Of a DNA stretch of 64,000 nucleotides, positions 37,951 to 49,093 are shown in pieces; within the stretch, counting starts at the first letter, position 1; every line of letters begins with the position of its first letter. The DNA comes from Spongiibacteraceae bacterium UBA5047 (GTDB taxonomy: Bacteria > Pseudomonadota > Gammaproteobacteria > Pseudomonadales > Spongiibacteraceae): NCBI GenBank assembly GCA_002415025.1, contig DIBR01000034.1, positions 139,079-203,078 of the forward strand, in the 5' to 3' direction. The notes beneath the pieces were generated by a model that saw only the letters and a program-made list of their open reading frames with translations, searched no databases and was not told the origin of the DNA. The position numbers and the translations under genes are program-made.

Positions 37951-38409
37951 CTAGTTGCGGCCAGCGGCCATCTCGATTTTGCGGGTGGTCAGCGCGACTT
38001 TGTCCAGCACACTGTTGATATAGCGATGACCATCAGTAGCACCAAAGCGTTTGGCAAGATTGATATATTCGTTGATAACAACTTTGTAGGGCACATCGAT
38101 ACGATGCGCCAGTTCGAAAACGCCCATGCGCAAAAGCGTCAGCTCGATGGGGTCGAGGTCGCTCAGTTTTCGATCCAGCAGCGGCTCGAACTGCTCCTGC
38201 AGATCATTCAGGTTGCCCGGAATTTCATGCAGCAATTCGCCGAAAAATTCCGTATCCACATGAGTCATGTCGTTGTCGACCAGAAACTGCGCCTGAATTT
38301 CATTAATGGACTGCTTGGCAATTTCCCATTGATAGAGCGCTTGCAAAGCATAGTGCCGCGCCTTGCGGCGCAGCGCGGGGAGGTTCTTGTCTGGAACTGC
38401 AGAAGACAC
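37951..38409 (-). CDS. nusB: Transcription antitermination factor NusB
   Basis: All-helical RNA-binding protein of 152 aa acting with NusE on rRNA antitermination. Typical stretches are RRKARHYALQALYQWE, LRMGVFELAHR and VVINEYINLAKRFG. I chose GTG 38409, with TGAGG five bases upstream, over a TTG at 38424 that overlaps the end of ribH. It is embedded in the riboflavin/thiamine block. Confidence 0.93.
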   Translation of the reverse strand: MSSAVPDKNLPALRRKARHYALQALYQWEIAKQSINEIQAQFLVDNDMTHVDTEFFGELLHEIPGNLNDLQEQFEPLLDRKLSDLDPIELTLLRMGVFELAHRIDVPYKVVINEYINLAKRFGATDGHRYINSVLDKVALTTRKIEMAAGRN

Positions 38410-38416
38410 CGCGACC

Positions 38417-38890
38417 TCAACCAATGTTTTTCAGGAGACTAACCATTTCCAATGCAGACAGGGCAGCTTCTTCGCCCTTGTTGCCGGCTTTGGTACCCGC
38501 GCGTTCGATCGCCTGCTCAATACTGTCTACGGTCAGAACACCGAAAGCCACGGGCAGACCGTGTTGCATGGAAACCTGCGCCAGACCCTTGGTGCACTCG
38601 CCCGCCACGTATTCAAAGTGCGGCGTACCACCACGAATCACAGCCCCCAGGGCGATGATGGCATCGTATTTTTTGGTTTCGGCTACCTTTTGGCACACCA
38701 GCGGAATTTCAAAAGCGCCGGGGGCACGCACCACGACAACATCATCGTCTTTTATGCCGTGACGTTTGAGCGTGTCTCTGGCGCCTTCCAGCAGGCTTTC
38801 GACCACAAAGGCATTCCAGCGGCCGACGACAATCGCGTAACGTCCCGCGCAGTTGGTGAAATCCCCTTCGATGGGCTTATGTGTACTCAT
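38417..38890 (-). CDS. ribH: 6,7-dimethyl-8-ribityllumazine synthase
   Basis: Lumazine synthase of 157 aa, normally an icosahedral or decameric shell. It joins the RibB and RibD products. Marks are [33 protein letters not shown] and [19 protein letters not shown] 38890 has AGGAAAA upstream. Confidence 0.96.
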   Translation of the reverse strand: MSTHKPIEGDFTNCAGRYAIVVGRWNAFVVESLLEGARDTLKRHGIKDDDVVVVRAPGAFEIPLVCQKVAETKKYDAIIALGAVIRGGTPHFEYVAGECTKGLAQVSMQHGLPVAFGVLTVDSIEQAIERAGTKAGNKGEEAALSALEMVSLLKNIG

Positions 38891-38950
38891 GAGTTTTCCT
38901 GTTGCTTTCTATTCAGTGAACTTTACAGCGAACTGTTCAATGGAGCCGCT

Positions 38951-40087
38951 TTACTCGGCGGGCGTAATTGTACCATCGGCGCTAACAAACTCGGCGATAT
39001 CAAGGTCGAAGCCGGAAATCGCATTATACTTGATTGGTGCCCCCATCAGGCGAATTTTGCCAACACCCAGATCTCGCAATATCTGCGAGCCCAGCCCCAC
39101 ATTCAGGTAGGTATTCTGATGCTGGGCGCTATCGCCCAAGGGTGCGGGCGTTTTACCGCGTGCAATATCGAGGCTGGCAAGCAGATCGGCCGGTGATTCA
39201 CGATTCGCGAGCAGAACGACCACACCACCCTCTTCAGCAACGCGGCTAAGGCAACGGTTCATATTCCAGCCGGTATTTTCGCCCGGCAATTGCACGTGCA
39301 GCAGGTCGCGAACGGATGCGCCAAGGTGCACCCGCACCAGGCAAGGGGCATCGTGGTTGACGTTGCCCTTCACCACCGCAAAGTGAATATCGTCACTCAC
39401 ATCATCCCGGTAGCTGTGTAGTTGGAACTCGCCAAAGTCGGTATTGATGGTTTCCACCGACAATTTGTGAATGGTTTGCTCGTTCACCACACGATAGTGA
39501 ATGAGGTCGGCGATGGTGCCAATTTTCAAATCATGTCGTTCGGCAAATTTTTCCAGGTCGGGGCGACGCGCCATCGAGCCATCGTCATTCATCACTTCAC
39601 AGATCACGCCGGATGCATCAAAACCTGCGAGACGCGAGAGATCACAAGCTGCCTCGGTATGCCCGGCGCGAGTCAGAACGCCGCCGCGCTCCGCCATCAA
39701 CGGAAAAATATGACCCGGCTGCACGATGTCAGCAGCAACCGCATTTTTTGCTGCCGCAACGCGCACGGTTTGCGCTCGATCAGCGGCGGAGATACCCGTG
39801 GTCACACCGTCTTTCGCTTCTATGCTCAGAGTGAATTTGGTGCCAAAACCCGAAGCATTGCGATCAACCATCAAGGGCAGCCCGAGACGCTCACAACGCT
39901 CGCGCGTCATTGGCATGCAAATCAGGCCGCGTGCATGGGTCGCCATAAAGTTGATGTCCTGCGGGCGCACGCATTCTGCAGCCATCACCAGATCGCCTTC
40001 GTTTTCGCGATCTTCGTCGTCCATCAGGATCACCATTTTGCCGAGGCGAATATCCTGAATCAGTTCTTCAATCGTATTTAGAGCCAT
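38951..40087 (-). CDS. ribBA: Dihydroxybutanone-phosphate synthase with degenerate cyclohydrolase II domain
   Basis: Protein of 378 aa. Residues 1-205 are an intact RibB domain (DDEDRENEGDLV, HARGLICMPM, AAKNAVAADIVQPGHIFPL, GHTEAACDLSRLAG). The C-terminal RibA-like domain has lost the zinc cysteines: the place of ECLTGD..RCDCG reads HLGASVRDLLHVQLPGENTG, and the RQEGRGIGL loop reads NRESPADLL. It therefore should make only dihydroxybutanone phosphate; true RibA is at 28206. Such decayed fusions are common in gammaproteobacteria and may keep a structural role. Confidence 0.93.
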   Translation of the reverse strand: MALNTIEELIQDIRLGKMVILMDDEDRENEGDLVMAAECVRPQDINFMATHARGLICMPMTRERCERLGLPLMVDRNASGFGTKFTLSIEAKDGVTTGISAADRAQTVRVAAAKNAVAADIVQPGHIFPLMAERGGVLTRAGHTEAACDLSRLAGFDASGVICEVMNDDGSMARRPDLEKFAERHDLKIGTIADLIHYRVVNEQTIHKLSVETINTDFGEFQLHSYRDDVSDDIHFAVVKGNVNHDAPCLVRVHLGASVRDLLHVQLPGENTGWNMNRCLSRVAEEGGVVVLLANRESPADLLASLDIARGKTPAPLGDSAQHQNTYLNVGLGSQILRDLGVGKIRLMGAPIKYNAISGFDLDIAEFVSADGTITPAE

Positions 40088-40128
40088 ATTTAAAGCCTTA
40101 GCCTCCTAACCTTGTGACGCGCTGCCGA

Positions 40129-40788
40129 CTAACCGCGACCGCGCAAAAATCCATGTTCCGCCAAAAAGGCCTCACTGATGCCGTCCGGCTTGGCACCGCT
40201 ACCCGTCAGCAGACGCTCCAGATAGCGCGCGATGATATCCACTTCAAGATTCACCACCGTACCCGGCCGGTAACCCGCGATGATCGTTTGCGCCGCACTG
40301 TGCGGAATGATATTCAGCTCGACACCCTCGCTGGAGAGGGCATTTATCGTCAAGCTCACGCCATCAATGCAGATTGAGCCCTTGTGCGCGGTATAACGCC
40401 GCAGCGGCTCGGGAACGGACACATTCAAACGAATTGAACGGGCATCGTCATAGCGCTCGGTAATTGTTCCGGTGCCATCAATATGGCCACTCACAATATG
40501 GCCGTCAAATCGGCCGCTGGCGAGCAAGGCACGCTCTATGTTAACCGGCGCACCCGCCTTGACCGAGGCCAGAGAACTCAACGAAAGGGTTTCGCGCGAG
40601 ATATCAGCGTGAAATCCGCTATTGTCGAGATGCGTTACCGTCAGGCACACGCCATTAACCGCAATGCTGTCTCCCAGCTTGACGCCGGAAAGATCCAGAC
40701 CGTCGACACGAATAGCCAGCGCCTTGTCGCCGCCCTTGTCGGCAACCGCTTGAATTTCGGCAACGGTTTCAACAATACCGGTGAACAT
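40129..40788 (-). CDS. ribC: Riboflavin synthase alpha chain
   Basis: Enzyme of 219 aa with two duplicated lumazine-binding barrels. Starts [12 protein letters not shown]; the repeats carry GDSIAVNGVCLTVTHLD and KGSICIDGVSLTINAL. It dismutates two lumazines into riboflavin. Its ATG shares the A of the ribD stop (TGATG), hence coupled translation. Confidence 0.96.
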   Translation of the reverse strand: MFTGIVETVAEIQAVADKGGDKALAIRVDGLDLSGVKLGDSIAVNGVCLTVTHLDNSGFHADISRETLSLSSLASVKAGAPVNIERALLASGRFDGHIVSGHIDGTGTITERYDDARSIRLNVSVPEPLRRYTAHKGSICIDGVSLTINALSSEGVELNIIPHSAAQTIIAGYRPGTVVNLEVDIIARYLERLLTGSGAKPDGISEAFLAEHGFLRGRG

Positions 40789-41915
40789 CAGCCAAACGCC
40801 CTTTCAATGGCGATATCCATCCGCCAGTCCTCTCCCACCGCTCGCATATTCTCGATAACCAGCCTGCGCTGTTCATTCATCGCATCCAGCGGCAGCGACA
40901 ACAGCGGTCGGGCGCTGCTTCCCAGCAAGGTTGGCGCCATGTAAACGGTCATTCCGTCCAGCAAGCCCTGCTGCAGCAATGTGCCGGTAAGCGTTGCTCC
41001 GGCCTCAACCATAACCTCGTTACACTCCCTGCGCCCCAACTCTTGCAGCAGTGCCGCCAAATCTACGCGCCCATCGTTCGCCGCCAACAGCAAAACCTCT
41101 GCCCCCGCTGCCTCCAATGCAACGCGGCGCCCGACATTATTTTCAGCGCAGACCATTAACACCGGGCCACCGCTTTGAAACAACTTTGCCTCGGGCGAAG
41201 TGCGCAAACGGGAGTCGACAATAACCCGCAGTGGCTGTCGGCATTCGCCATCAATAACCGCCTCCGGGGAACGCACGGTGAGGGCCGCATCGTCGGTGAT
41301 TACCGTTTCTACACCACTGACAATCGCGCAACTGGACGCACGCAACCGTTGCACGTCAGCACGCGCAGCCGCACCGGTAATCCACTGGCTGGCGCCCGAT
41401 GCCATGGCAGTTCGGCCATCCAGACTCATGGCCAGTTTGGCGCGCACTCGCGGCAAGCCGCTTTGCATACGCTTGATAAAACCGGGGTTGAGCGCCTCGG
41501 CCTCACTGCGCTGCGCACCCACATCGACAGCAATACCTGCGTCCTTTAACAGACTGATACCGCGCCCCGCCACCAGTGGATTGGGGTCTTGCATGGCGAC
41601 AACAACCCGCGCCACGCCGGCTTTAATCAGCGCCGCGGCGCAGGGCGGCGTTTTGCCATGGTGGGAGCACGGCTCCAGGCTGACATAGACAGTCGCCCCG
41701 GTAGCATCGGCACAAGCTGCCAGCGCATTCACCTCGGCGTGACCTTCGCCGGCCCTGATATGCCAGCCTTCGGCCAGCAAACGGTCCTCTTTCACAATCA
41801 CGCAACCGACCTGCGGATTGGGGCTGGTGCTATAGCGCCCGCGCGCGGCGAGCTGAATCGCCAGCGCCATCCAGCGTGCGTCTTGCGCAGCGCTTGCGAC
41901 AGGGCTCGTGCTCAT
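40788..41915 (-). CDS. ribD: Bifunctional deaminase/reductase RibD
   Basis: Protein of 375 aa. The N-terminal deaminase has the zinc motif HAEVNAL and [12 protein letters not shown]; the C-terminal reductase (from about residue 150) has [15 protein letters not shown] and ASQWITG. It performs steps two and three of riboflavin synthesis. Its ATG overlaps the nrdR stop (ATGA). Confidence 0.96.
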   Translation of the reverse strand: MSTSPVASAAQDARWMALAIQLAARGRYSTSPNPQVGCVIVKEDRLLAEGWHIRAGEGHAEVNALAACADATGATVYVSLEPCSHHGKTPPCAAALIKAGVARVVVAMQDPNPLVAGRGISLLKDAGIAVDVGAQRSEAEALNPGFIKRMQSGLPRVRAKLAMSLDGRTAMASGASQWITGAAARADVQRLRASSCAIVSGVETVITDDAALTVRSPEAVIDGECRQPLRVIVDSRLRTSPEAKLFQSGGPVLMVCAENNVGRRVALEAAGAEVLLLAANDGRVDLAALLQELGRRECNEVMVEAGATLTGTLLQQGLLDGMTVYMAPTLLGSSARPLLSLPLDAMNEQRRLVIENMRAVGEDWRMDIAIERAFG

Positions 41916-42388
41916 GACTGCGGTTCCGACTCCGCCTTGCTACTGGACAGCCGGTCAATTTCAGCGCGAAATTCTTCCAGATCCTGGAAGCTGCGATACA
42001 CCGAGGCGAACCGAACATAGGCAACATGATCAATTTTTTGCAGGTGATCCATCACCAGCTCACCGATCAATAGCGCCGGAATTTCGCGCTCACCTTTCGA
42101 TTGCAGTACGCGTTTGATATCGGTAAGCGTGGCTTCAATTTTCTCGACACTCACGGCGCGCTTTTCCAGGGCTCGCATCAAGCCCGCGCGCAGCTTTTCT
42201 TCATCAAAGGGCTCACGGCGGTCGTTGCTCTTGATGACCTTGGGCATCAGCAGTTCAGCCGACTCATAGGTGGTAAATCGTTCGGCGCACGACAGGCACT
42301 CTCGCCGGCGGCGCACCTGACCGCCTTCGGCGACCAGACGCGAATCGATGACTTTGGTATCTTCAAATGTGCAAAAGGGGCAGCGCAT
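41912..42388 (-). CDS. nrdR: Transcriptional repressor NrdR
   Basis: Regulator of 158 aa. The zinc ribbon uses Cys3, Cys6, Cys31 and Cys34 (CPFC, CLSC), followed by an ATP-cone (about 47-137: [20 protein letters not shown]). It represses ribonucleotide reductase genes according to ATP/dATP. ATG 42388 agrees with homologues. It heads the rib operon, a common gammaproteobacterial arrangement. Confidence 0.96.
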   Translation of the reverse strand: MRCPFCTFEDTKVIDSRLVAEGGQVRRRRECLSCAERFTTYESAELLMPKVIKSNDRREPFDEEKLRAGLMRALEKRAVSVEKIEATLTDIKRVLQSKGEREIPALLIGELVMDHLQKIDHVAYVRFASVYRSFQDLEEFRAEIDRLSSSKAESEPQS

Positions 42389-42437
42389 AGGAGCCTCGCG
42401 GTCAGTCCGATATGGGTAGGTCGGACATCGGATGTCG

Positions 42438-42465
42438 GATGTCGGACGCAAAAACAGGCGCCGCT
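42438..42465. repeat. GATGTCGGACGC-type intergenic repeat, copy 1
   Basis: The stretch starting GATGTCGGACGCAAAAA and running into GGCGCCGCT recurs at 43995-44022 with a few changes. Upstream, GTCGGA(C/T) units are repeated several times (42418-42447). The two copies flank glyA. This looks like an intergenic repeat family rather than regulation, but only two members are visible. Confidence 0.5.
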
Positions 42466-42565
42466 GCGTGAGCGGCAATGCCGCAGGGCAGTGACGCCCG
42501 ACTTCCGGCGTCAGACGTCAGGCCAGCCGCCACAGCCAGCGAGCTTCTGCGCCCACCCTCTACCA

Positions 42566-43828
42566 TCATGCGTAAACCGGAAAGCGCTTACAAATCTCCA
42601 ACACCTTGCCCTTAACCTCGGCAATCACCTGCTCGGCATTGTCGCCTTCCAGGCTTTCCAGCACGTCGCACATCCAGCCCGCCAGCTCGCTGCACTCGGC
42701 CTCTTTAAAGCCACGCGTGGTCACCGCCGGAGTACCGACACGCAAACCACTGGTGATAAACGGCGAGCGCGGATCGTTCGGCACCGCGTTTTTGTTGACC
42801 GTGATATTGGCCTCCCCAAGTGCTGCGTCGGCGTCTTTACCGGTGTAGGGCTTGCCGATCAGGTCAACCAGCATCAGGTGATTTTCAGTACCGCCGGAGA
42901 CAATGTTAATGCCACGCTCAATAAAGGTCGCGGCCATCGCCTTGGCGTTTTTAACCACCTGGGCCTGATAGGTTTTGAATTCCGGCTCCATCGCTTCTTT
43001 GAAGCTGACGGCTTTGGCGGCAATCACATGCATCAGCGGGCCGCCCTGACCACCGGGGAATACCGCGGAGTTGAACTTTTTCTCCAGTGCTTCGTTGGCC
43101 TTGGCCAGAATCAGGCCGCCACGCGGACCACGCAGGGTTTTATGGGTTGTGGTGGTCACCACATCGGCGTAAGGCACCGGGCTGGGGTATTCACCGGCCG
43201 CGATCAGGCCCGCTACGTGTGCCATATCCACCATCAGGTAGGCGCCCACCTTGTCGGCGATCTCGCGAAATTTCGCCCAATCGACAATACCCGAATAAGC
43301 CGAAAAGCCCGCCACAATCATCTTTGGCTTGTGTTCCAGCGCCAGCGCTTCAACCTGCTCGTAGTCAATCAGGCCGGTTTCGGGATTCAGACCATACTGT
43401 ACGGAGTTATAGATTTTGCCGGAGAAGTTCGGCTTGGCTCCGTGAGTCAGGTGTCCGCCCGCATCCAGACTCATGCCCAGTACGGTTTCACCCGGCAGCA
43501 ACAGCGCCTGATAAACCGCCGAGTTGGCCTGCGAGCCGGAGTGCGGCTGAACATTGGCATAGTCTGCACCAAACAGGGCCTTGGCCCGCTCGATGGCCAG
43601 CTCTTCAGCTTTATCAACATATTCACAGCCACCGTAATACCGCTTTTTTGGGTAGCCTTCAGCGTATTTATTGGTCAGCACCGTGCCCTGCGCCTTGATC
43701 ACCCGCGGGCTGGTGTAGTTTTCAGAAGCGATCAGCTCAATGTGCTCTTCCTGACGGACTTCTTCCTGCTGAATGGCATTCCAGAGCTCATCATCATATC
43801 CGGCAATATCCATGTCTTTCGAAAACAT
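42566..43828 (-). CDS. glyA: Serine hydroxymethyltransferase
   Basis: PLP enzyme of 420 aa interconverting serine and glycine with tetrahydrofolate. The PLP lysine lies in [43 protein letters not shown] and QPHSGSQAN are invariant family stretches. AGGAG precedes ATG 43828. It lies upstream of nrdR on the same strand with a 177-base repeat-bearing gap. Confidence 0.97.
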   Translation of the reverse strand: MFSKDMDIAGYDDELWNAIQQEEVRQEEHIELIASENYTSPRVIKAQGTVLTNKYAEGYPKKRYYGGCEYVDKAEELAIERAKALFGADYANVQPHSGSQANSAVYQALLLPGETVLGMSLDAGGHLTHGAKPNFSGKIYNSVQYGLNPETGLIDYEQVEALALEHKPKMIVAGFSAYSGIVDWAKFREIADKVGAYLMVDMAHVAGLIAAGEYPSPVPYADVVTTTTHKTLRGPRGGLILAKANEALEKKFNSAVFPGGQGGPLMHVIAAKAVSFKEAMEPEFKTYQAQVVKNAKAMAATFIERGINIVSGGTENHLMLVDLIGKPYTGKDADAALGEANITVNKNAVPNDPRSPFITSGLRVGTPAVTTRGFKEAECSELAGWMCDVLESLEGDNAEQVIAEVKGKVLEICKRFPVYA

Positions 43829-43994
43829 TCACGATCTCCTGCAGAGTCATCGGGTGGGCGCCGACATTTGCGGGCAAGCGCAGCGGCTGGAAAAGGCGCG
43901 CATTGTACAATAGATGGGCGTTGCGGGGCACCTTTTGGGCCGCAGGTATTCGGTGTTGGTTACGGTTACGTTGGCACGTTCACTATGGGTGCCC

Positions 43995-44022
43995 GATGTC
44001 GGACGCTAAAAGCGGGCGCAGC
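43995..44022. repeat. GATGTCGGACGC-type intergenic repeat, copy 2
   Basis: Second copy of the repeat at 42438-42465, here GATGTCGGACGCTAAAAGCG followed by GGCGCAGCT. It sits between the starts of glyA and the end of the PhzF gene, in a 251-base region that otherwise should hold the glyA promoter (TACAAT at 43907-43902 on the minus strand is a possible -10). Confidence 0.5.
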
Positions 44023-44079
44023 TATGCACACCCAAAACACCCGCCCTACTCTCGGGGCGAGCTCTCAGACGCCTGACTT

Positions 44080-44907
44080 TCACTCCTCATTGGTAAAAAA
44101 CGACCCGCTGAGCTGGCGTACGGTGCGCAATTTGGCCTGCCCTTTCAGCAATACCCGGTCGCCCTTGAGGCTACAGTGAATCTCGCCACCGCGCTCCGAG
44201 AGCTGGTGTGCCAGCAGCTCGGTTTTACCCAGTTTTTCGGCCCAGTAAGGGGCCAGAGAGCAGTGGGCAGAGCCGGTCACGTCGTCTTCATCAATACCGT
44301 AATTGGGCGCAAAAAACCGGGACACGAAATCGCAATCCTCCCCCCGGGCAGTCACAATCAGTCCACCCTCGGGCTGCTGGCGCAAGGTATCCATGTCCGG
44401 GTCAATAGCCAACAGCTCACCCACCGTTTCCAGCTCAACCAACCAGTTACCCGCTCGTACCTCGGCGCGATAAACAGGGTACTCCCCGTCAAGACCCAGC
44501 GCTTTTTGCACCGTCTCCGGCAAGGCGGCTGCCGATGTCTTCTGCGCAGGAAAATCGAGCGTGAGAAACTCTCCATCAACCGCTACGGTCAAATCGCCAC
44601 TGCGACTGGAAAAGACTATTGAACCTGTTTCTCCGGAAATCTCCGACAAGACCCACCCCGCCGCAAGCGTTGCATGGCCACACAGATCCACTTCAACTTC
44701 AGGCGTAAACCAGCGAATAGCCCAGCGTTTGCCGCCCTCGCGGTCTGCCTCTTCCGGCACGACAAAAGCGGTCTCCGGGAAGCCCATTTCGCTGGCAATC
44801 GCCTGCATTTGCGATTCCAGCAGCTCGGTTTTCAACAGGCACACACCCGCCGTATTACCGCGGAACTGTTCACTGACAAATGCGTCTACTTGGTATATTT
44901 TCATCAT
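44080..44907 (-). CDS. PhzF-family isomerase-like protein
   Basis: Protein of 275 aa of the PhzF/diaminopimelate-epimerase-like fold. It starts MMKIYQVDAFVSEQFRGNTA, with the catalytic Glu in MGFPETAFV, then RWFTPEVEVDLCGHATLAAG and DVTGSAHCSLAPYW. PhzF itself isomerises a phenazine precursor, but most members near housekeeping genes have unknown substrates and no phenazine genes are present here. Either of two adjacent ATG codons (44904, 44907) may be used. It is divergent from egtB. Confidence 0.9.
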   Translation of the reverse strand: MMKIYQVDAFVSEQFRGNTAGVCLLKTELLESQMQAIASEMGFPETAFVVPEEADREGGKRWAIRWFTPEVEVDLCGHATLAAGWVLSEISGETGSIVFSSRSGDLTVAVDGEFLTLDFPAQKTSAAALPETVQKALGLDGEYPVYRAEVRAGNWLVELETVGELLAIDPDMDTLRQQPEGGLIVTARGEDCDFVSRFFAPNYGIDEDDVTGSAHCSLAPYWAEKLGKTELLAHQLSERGGEIHCSLKGDRVLLKGQAKLRTVRQLSGSFFTNEE

Positions 44908-45028
44908 AATCGTTGTAAGGTTCCCACTGTGTTGGCAGAAATAGGTCAACCGGTTCGAAAAAATTCTGGTCTGATGCTTTTGCAATGACGTACAGGCCGG
45001 CACCACCACGTTGCAGAAAGGCTAACTT

Positions 45029-46274
<1,246 letters not shown>

Positions 46275-46282
<8 letters not shown>

Positions 46283-47237
46283 GGTGATTGATCTACAGCC
46301 CGACACGAGCGCCCTGCTCGAAGAATCCATTGCCGGCCTCAAGGCAAGTCCCCGTCAGTTGCCGTGCAAGTATTTTTACGACGCAGAGGGCGCGCGGCTG
46401 TTTGAACAAATCTGCGAGCTACCCGAGTATTACCCGACCCGTACTGAAGTCGGCATTTTGAAACAACACCTGCCTGAAATGGCAAAGCTTATTGGAGCCA
46501 ATGCGAGGATCGTAGAATACGGTAGCGGTGCGGGCACCAAAATCCGGCTATTGCTCGACGCACTGCGCGAACCCGTGGCTTACACACCCATCGATATTTC
46601 CCGCGAACAGCTGGCCGCTGCCGCTGAAGAATTGCAGAGAGACTTTGCGGAGCTGGAAATCCAGCCGGTTTGCGCCGACTACAGCAGCGCCTTAACACTC
46701 CCCTCCCCGCAACGAGCCTTTGCCCGGTCGGTGGTCTTCTTTCCCGGCTCTACCATCGGCAATTTCCCACAAGCCGAAGCCCTTGCCCTACTTAAACGCT
46801 TTGCGCGGCTGGCAGCACAGGGTGACCAGCCCGGCGGCCTGCTGATCGGGGTTGACGTAAAAAAGAGTCGGCAGCGAATCGAGGCCGCCTACAATGACAC
46901 CCAGGGCGTTACCGCCGACTTCAACCTCAATATTCTCAAAAGGCTCAACCGCGAGGTAGGCGCCAACTTTGAACTGGAGCACTGGCAGCACCACGCATTC
47001 TGGAACGAGCAGAGCGGAGCAATCGAAATGCATCTGGTCAGCCGGCGCGAGCAGCAGGTGCGCATCAACGGCGACAGATTTACCTTCGCCGAAGGCGACA
47101 GCGTTCACACAGAAAACAGTTTCAAGTACAGCCCGGACGAATTCACCGAGCTGGCAGCTCAGGCAGGTTTTGTCCGACGCGGGCTGTGGCAGGACGAGGA
47201 GCAGTTGTTTTCGGTCCAGTATTTCGAATTACCCTGA
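46275..47237 (+). CDS. egtD: L-histidine N-alpha-methyltransferase EgtD
   Basis: SAM-dependent enzyme of 320 aa trimethylating histidine to hercynine. Family marks are PKYFYDAEGARLFEQICELPEYYPTRTE (positions about 33-60), EYGSGAGTKIRLLLDAL and FFPGSTIGNF. ATG 46275 lies within the end of egtB, with TAAGG upstream; a TTG nine bases earlier is less likely. No egtE-type lyase is visible; a general PLP lyase elsewhere may complete the path. Confidence 0.94.
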
Positions 47238-47343
47238 TTTCGAAAGACCCTAGGGCACCAATTGATAACTGCTCCGGTTTTCGCTAACGTGCGCGCAATC
47301 ATCTATCGCCCCGCAGGGGCCAGACTTCTTACGGAATACAGCC

Positions 47344-49005
47344 ATGGCGCAATACGTTTACACCATGAACCAGGTTGGCAAGGTCGTGCCACCCAAGCGG
47401 GAAATCCTCAGCAATATCTCCCTGTCATTCTTCCCCGGTGCAAAAATCGGCGTTCTCGGCCTGAACGGCTCGGGCAAGTCGACCCTGCTGCGCATCATGG
47501 CCGGCATTGACACCGAGTTTAATGGCGAGGCGCGCCCGCAGCCGGGCATCAAGGTGGGCTATCTGCCGCAGGAACCCGAGCTGGATCCGGGCAAAGATGT
47601 ACGGGGCAACGTTGAAGACGGTTTGGCCGAGGCAAAAAATGCCCTGATTGAACTGGACAAGGTCTACGCCGCCTATGCCGAACCGGATGCAGACTTTGAC
47701 GCGCTGGCCAAAAAACAGCAGGAGCTGGAAAACATTATCCAGGCCACCGACGCCCACAATCTCGAGCGCCAACTCGAAGTTGCAGCCGACGCGCTGCGCC
47801 TACCGCCCTGGGACGCCAACATCGACGAGCTGTCCGGCGGTGAAAAACGCCGTGTTGCCCTGTGCAGGCTGCTGCTTTCCGGCCCTGACATGCTGCTGCT
47901 TGACGAGCCGACCAACCATCTCGACGCCGAATCAGTGGCCTGGCTCGAACGTTTTCTCTGTGACTTCAATGGCACCGTGGTTGCCATTACCCACGACCGC
48001 TACTTTCTAGATAACGCCGCCGGCTGGATTCTGGAGCTCGATCGCGGTCGCGGCATTCCCTACGAAGGCAATTACTCCGACTGGCTGACGGCGAAAGATG
48101 AGCGCCTGAAAATGGAAGCCAAATCCGAAGCCTCGCGCAAACGCACTATCGACTCGGAACTTGAATGGGTGCGCAGCAACGCCAAAGGTCGCCGCACAAA
48201 GAGTAAAGCCCGCCTGCAGCGCTTTGAAGAACTGCAATCGCAAGAATTCCAGGCCCGCAACGAGACCAACGAAATCTATATTCCGCCGGGACCTCGCCTC
48301 GGCGCCAAAGTGATTGAAGTGAATGGCGTCAGCAAAGCCTTCAACGGCCAGATGCTGCTCGACAACCTGAGCTTCTCGGTACCCCAAGGCGCCATCGTGG
48401 GTGTTATTGGTGGTAACGGCGCCGGCAAAACAACACTGTTTAAAATGCTGAACGGCAAGGAGCAACCCGACAGCGGCAATATCGAGTTGGGAGAAACCGT
48501 GAAACTGATCTCGGTTGAACAGATGCGTGACTCTCTGGACGACAGCAAAACCGTTTGGGAAGCCGTAAGCGATGGTCATGACATTCTCAACATCAACGGC
48601 TATGAAGTACCCTCACGGGCCTATATCGGCCGCTTTAATTTCAAGGGTACAGATCAACAAAAACGCGTCGGCGAACTCTCTGGTGGTGAGCGCGGGCGCT
48701 TGCAACTGGCCTGCACCCTGCGTCAGGGTGGCAACGTATTGCTCCTGGACGAACCCTCAAACGACCTCGACGTAGAAACCTTGCGCGCACTGGAAGAGGC
48801 CCTGCTGGCATTTCCCGGCAGCGCGATGGTTATTTCACACGACCGCTGGTTTCTCGATCGCATTGCAACCCACATTCTGGCTTACGAAGGCAACTCCGAA
48901 GTGGTATTTTTTGAAGGCAATTACACGGAATACCACGAAGATCTGGTAGCCCGAAAAGGCGAGAAAGCGCAGCCCGAACGCGTTAAGTACAAAAAACTGA
49001 AATAG
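47344..49005 (+). CDS. ettA: Energy-dependent translational throttle protein EttA
   Basis: ABC-F ATPase of 553 aa that binds the ribosomal E site and gates translation by ATP/ADP ratio. Two ABC modules are visible: GLNGSGKST with LSGGEKRR, and GGNGAGKTT with LSGGERGR, joined by the arm/linker region (KMEAKSEASRKRTIDSELEW). The N-terminus MAQYVYTMNQVGKVVPPKRE is typical of EttA rather than Uup. No membrane domain exists. Confidence 0.95.
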   Translation: MAQYVYTMNQVGKVVPPKREILSNISLSFFPGAKIGVLGLNGSGKSTLLRIMAGIDTEFNGEARPQPGIKVGYLPQEPELDPGKDVRGNVEDGLAEAKNALIELDKVYAAYAEPDADFDALAKKQQELENIIQATDAHNLERQLEVAADALRLPPWDANIDELSGGEKRRVALCRLLLSGPDMLLLDEPTNHLDAESVAWLERFLCDFNGTVVAITHDRYFLDNAAGWILELDRGRGIPYEGNYSDWLTAKDERLKMEAKSEASRKRTIDSELEWVRSNAKGRRTKSKARLQRFEELQSQEFQARNETNEIYIPPGPRLGAKVIEVNGVSKAFNGQMLLDNLSFSVPQGAIVGVIGGNGAGKTTLFKMLNGKEQPDSGNIELGETVKLISVEQMRDSLDDSKTVWEAVSDGHDILNINGYEVPSRAYIGRFNFKGTDQQKRVGELSGGERGRLQLACTLRQGGNVLLLDEPSNDLDVETLRALEEALLAFPGSAMVISHDRWFLDRIATHILAYEGNSEVVFFEGNYTEYHEDLVARKGEKAQPERVKYKKLK

Positions 49006-49023
49006 CAACGCTAGCTAACTCAT

Positions 49024-49052
49024 ACCCGCTTGTGGCTAGCGCTCAAGCGGGT
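49024..49052. terminator. Possible terminator hairpin after ettA
   Basis: ACCCGCTTG and CAAGCGGGT form a perfect 9-bp stem around 11 bases, 18 bases past the ettA stop and 41 bases before the end of the convergent kinase gene. It lacks a T run on either side, so it may work weakly, in both directions, or only stabilise mRNA ends. Confidence 0.4.
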
Positions 49053-49093
49053 TAACTATGCACGTTGCCCGAAAGACTGACAAAGCGCCAACT

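Noticed and set aside
38363..39196. 277-codon plus-strand frame opposite ribH and ribBA
   Set aside because: Runs opposite two certain genes and has no recognisable domain.
42101..44179. Very long open frame (about 690 codons) on the plus strand opposite nrdR and glyA
   Set aside because: It is antisense to well-conserved genes, mirrors their GC-rich third positions, and shows no family motif or ribosome site. It is a shadow frame.
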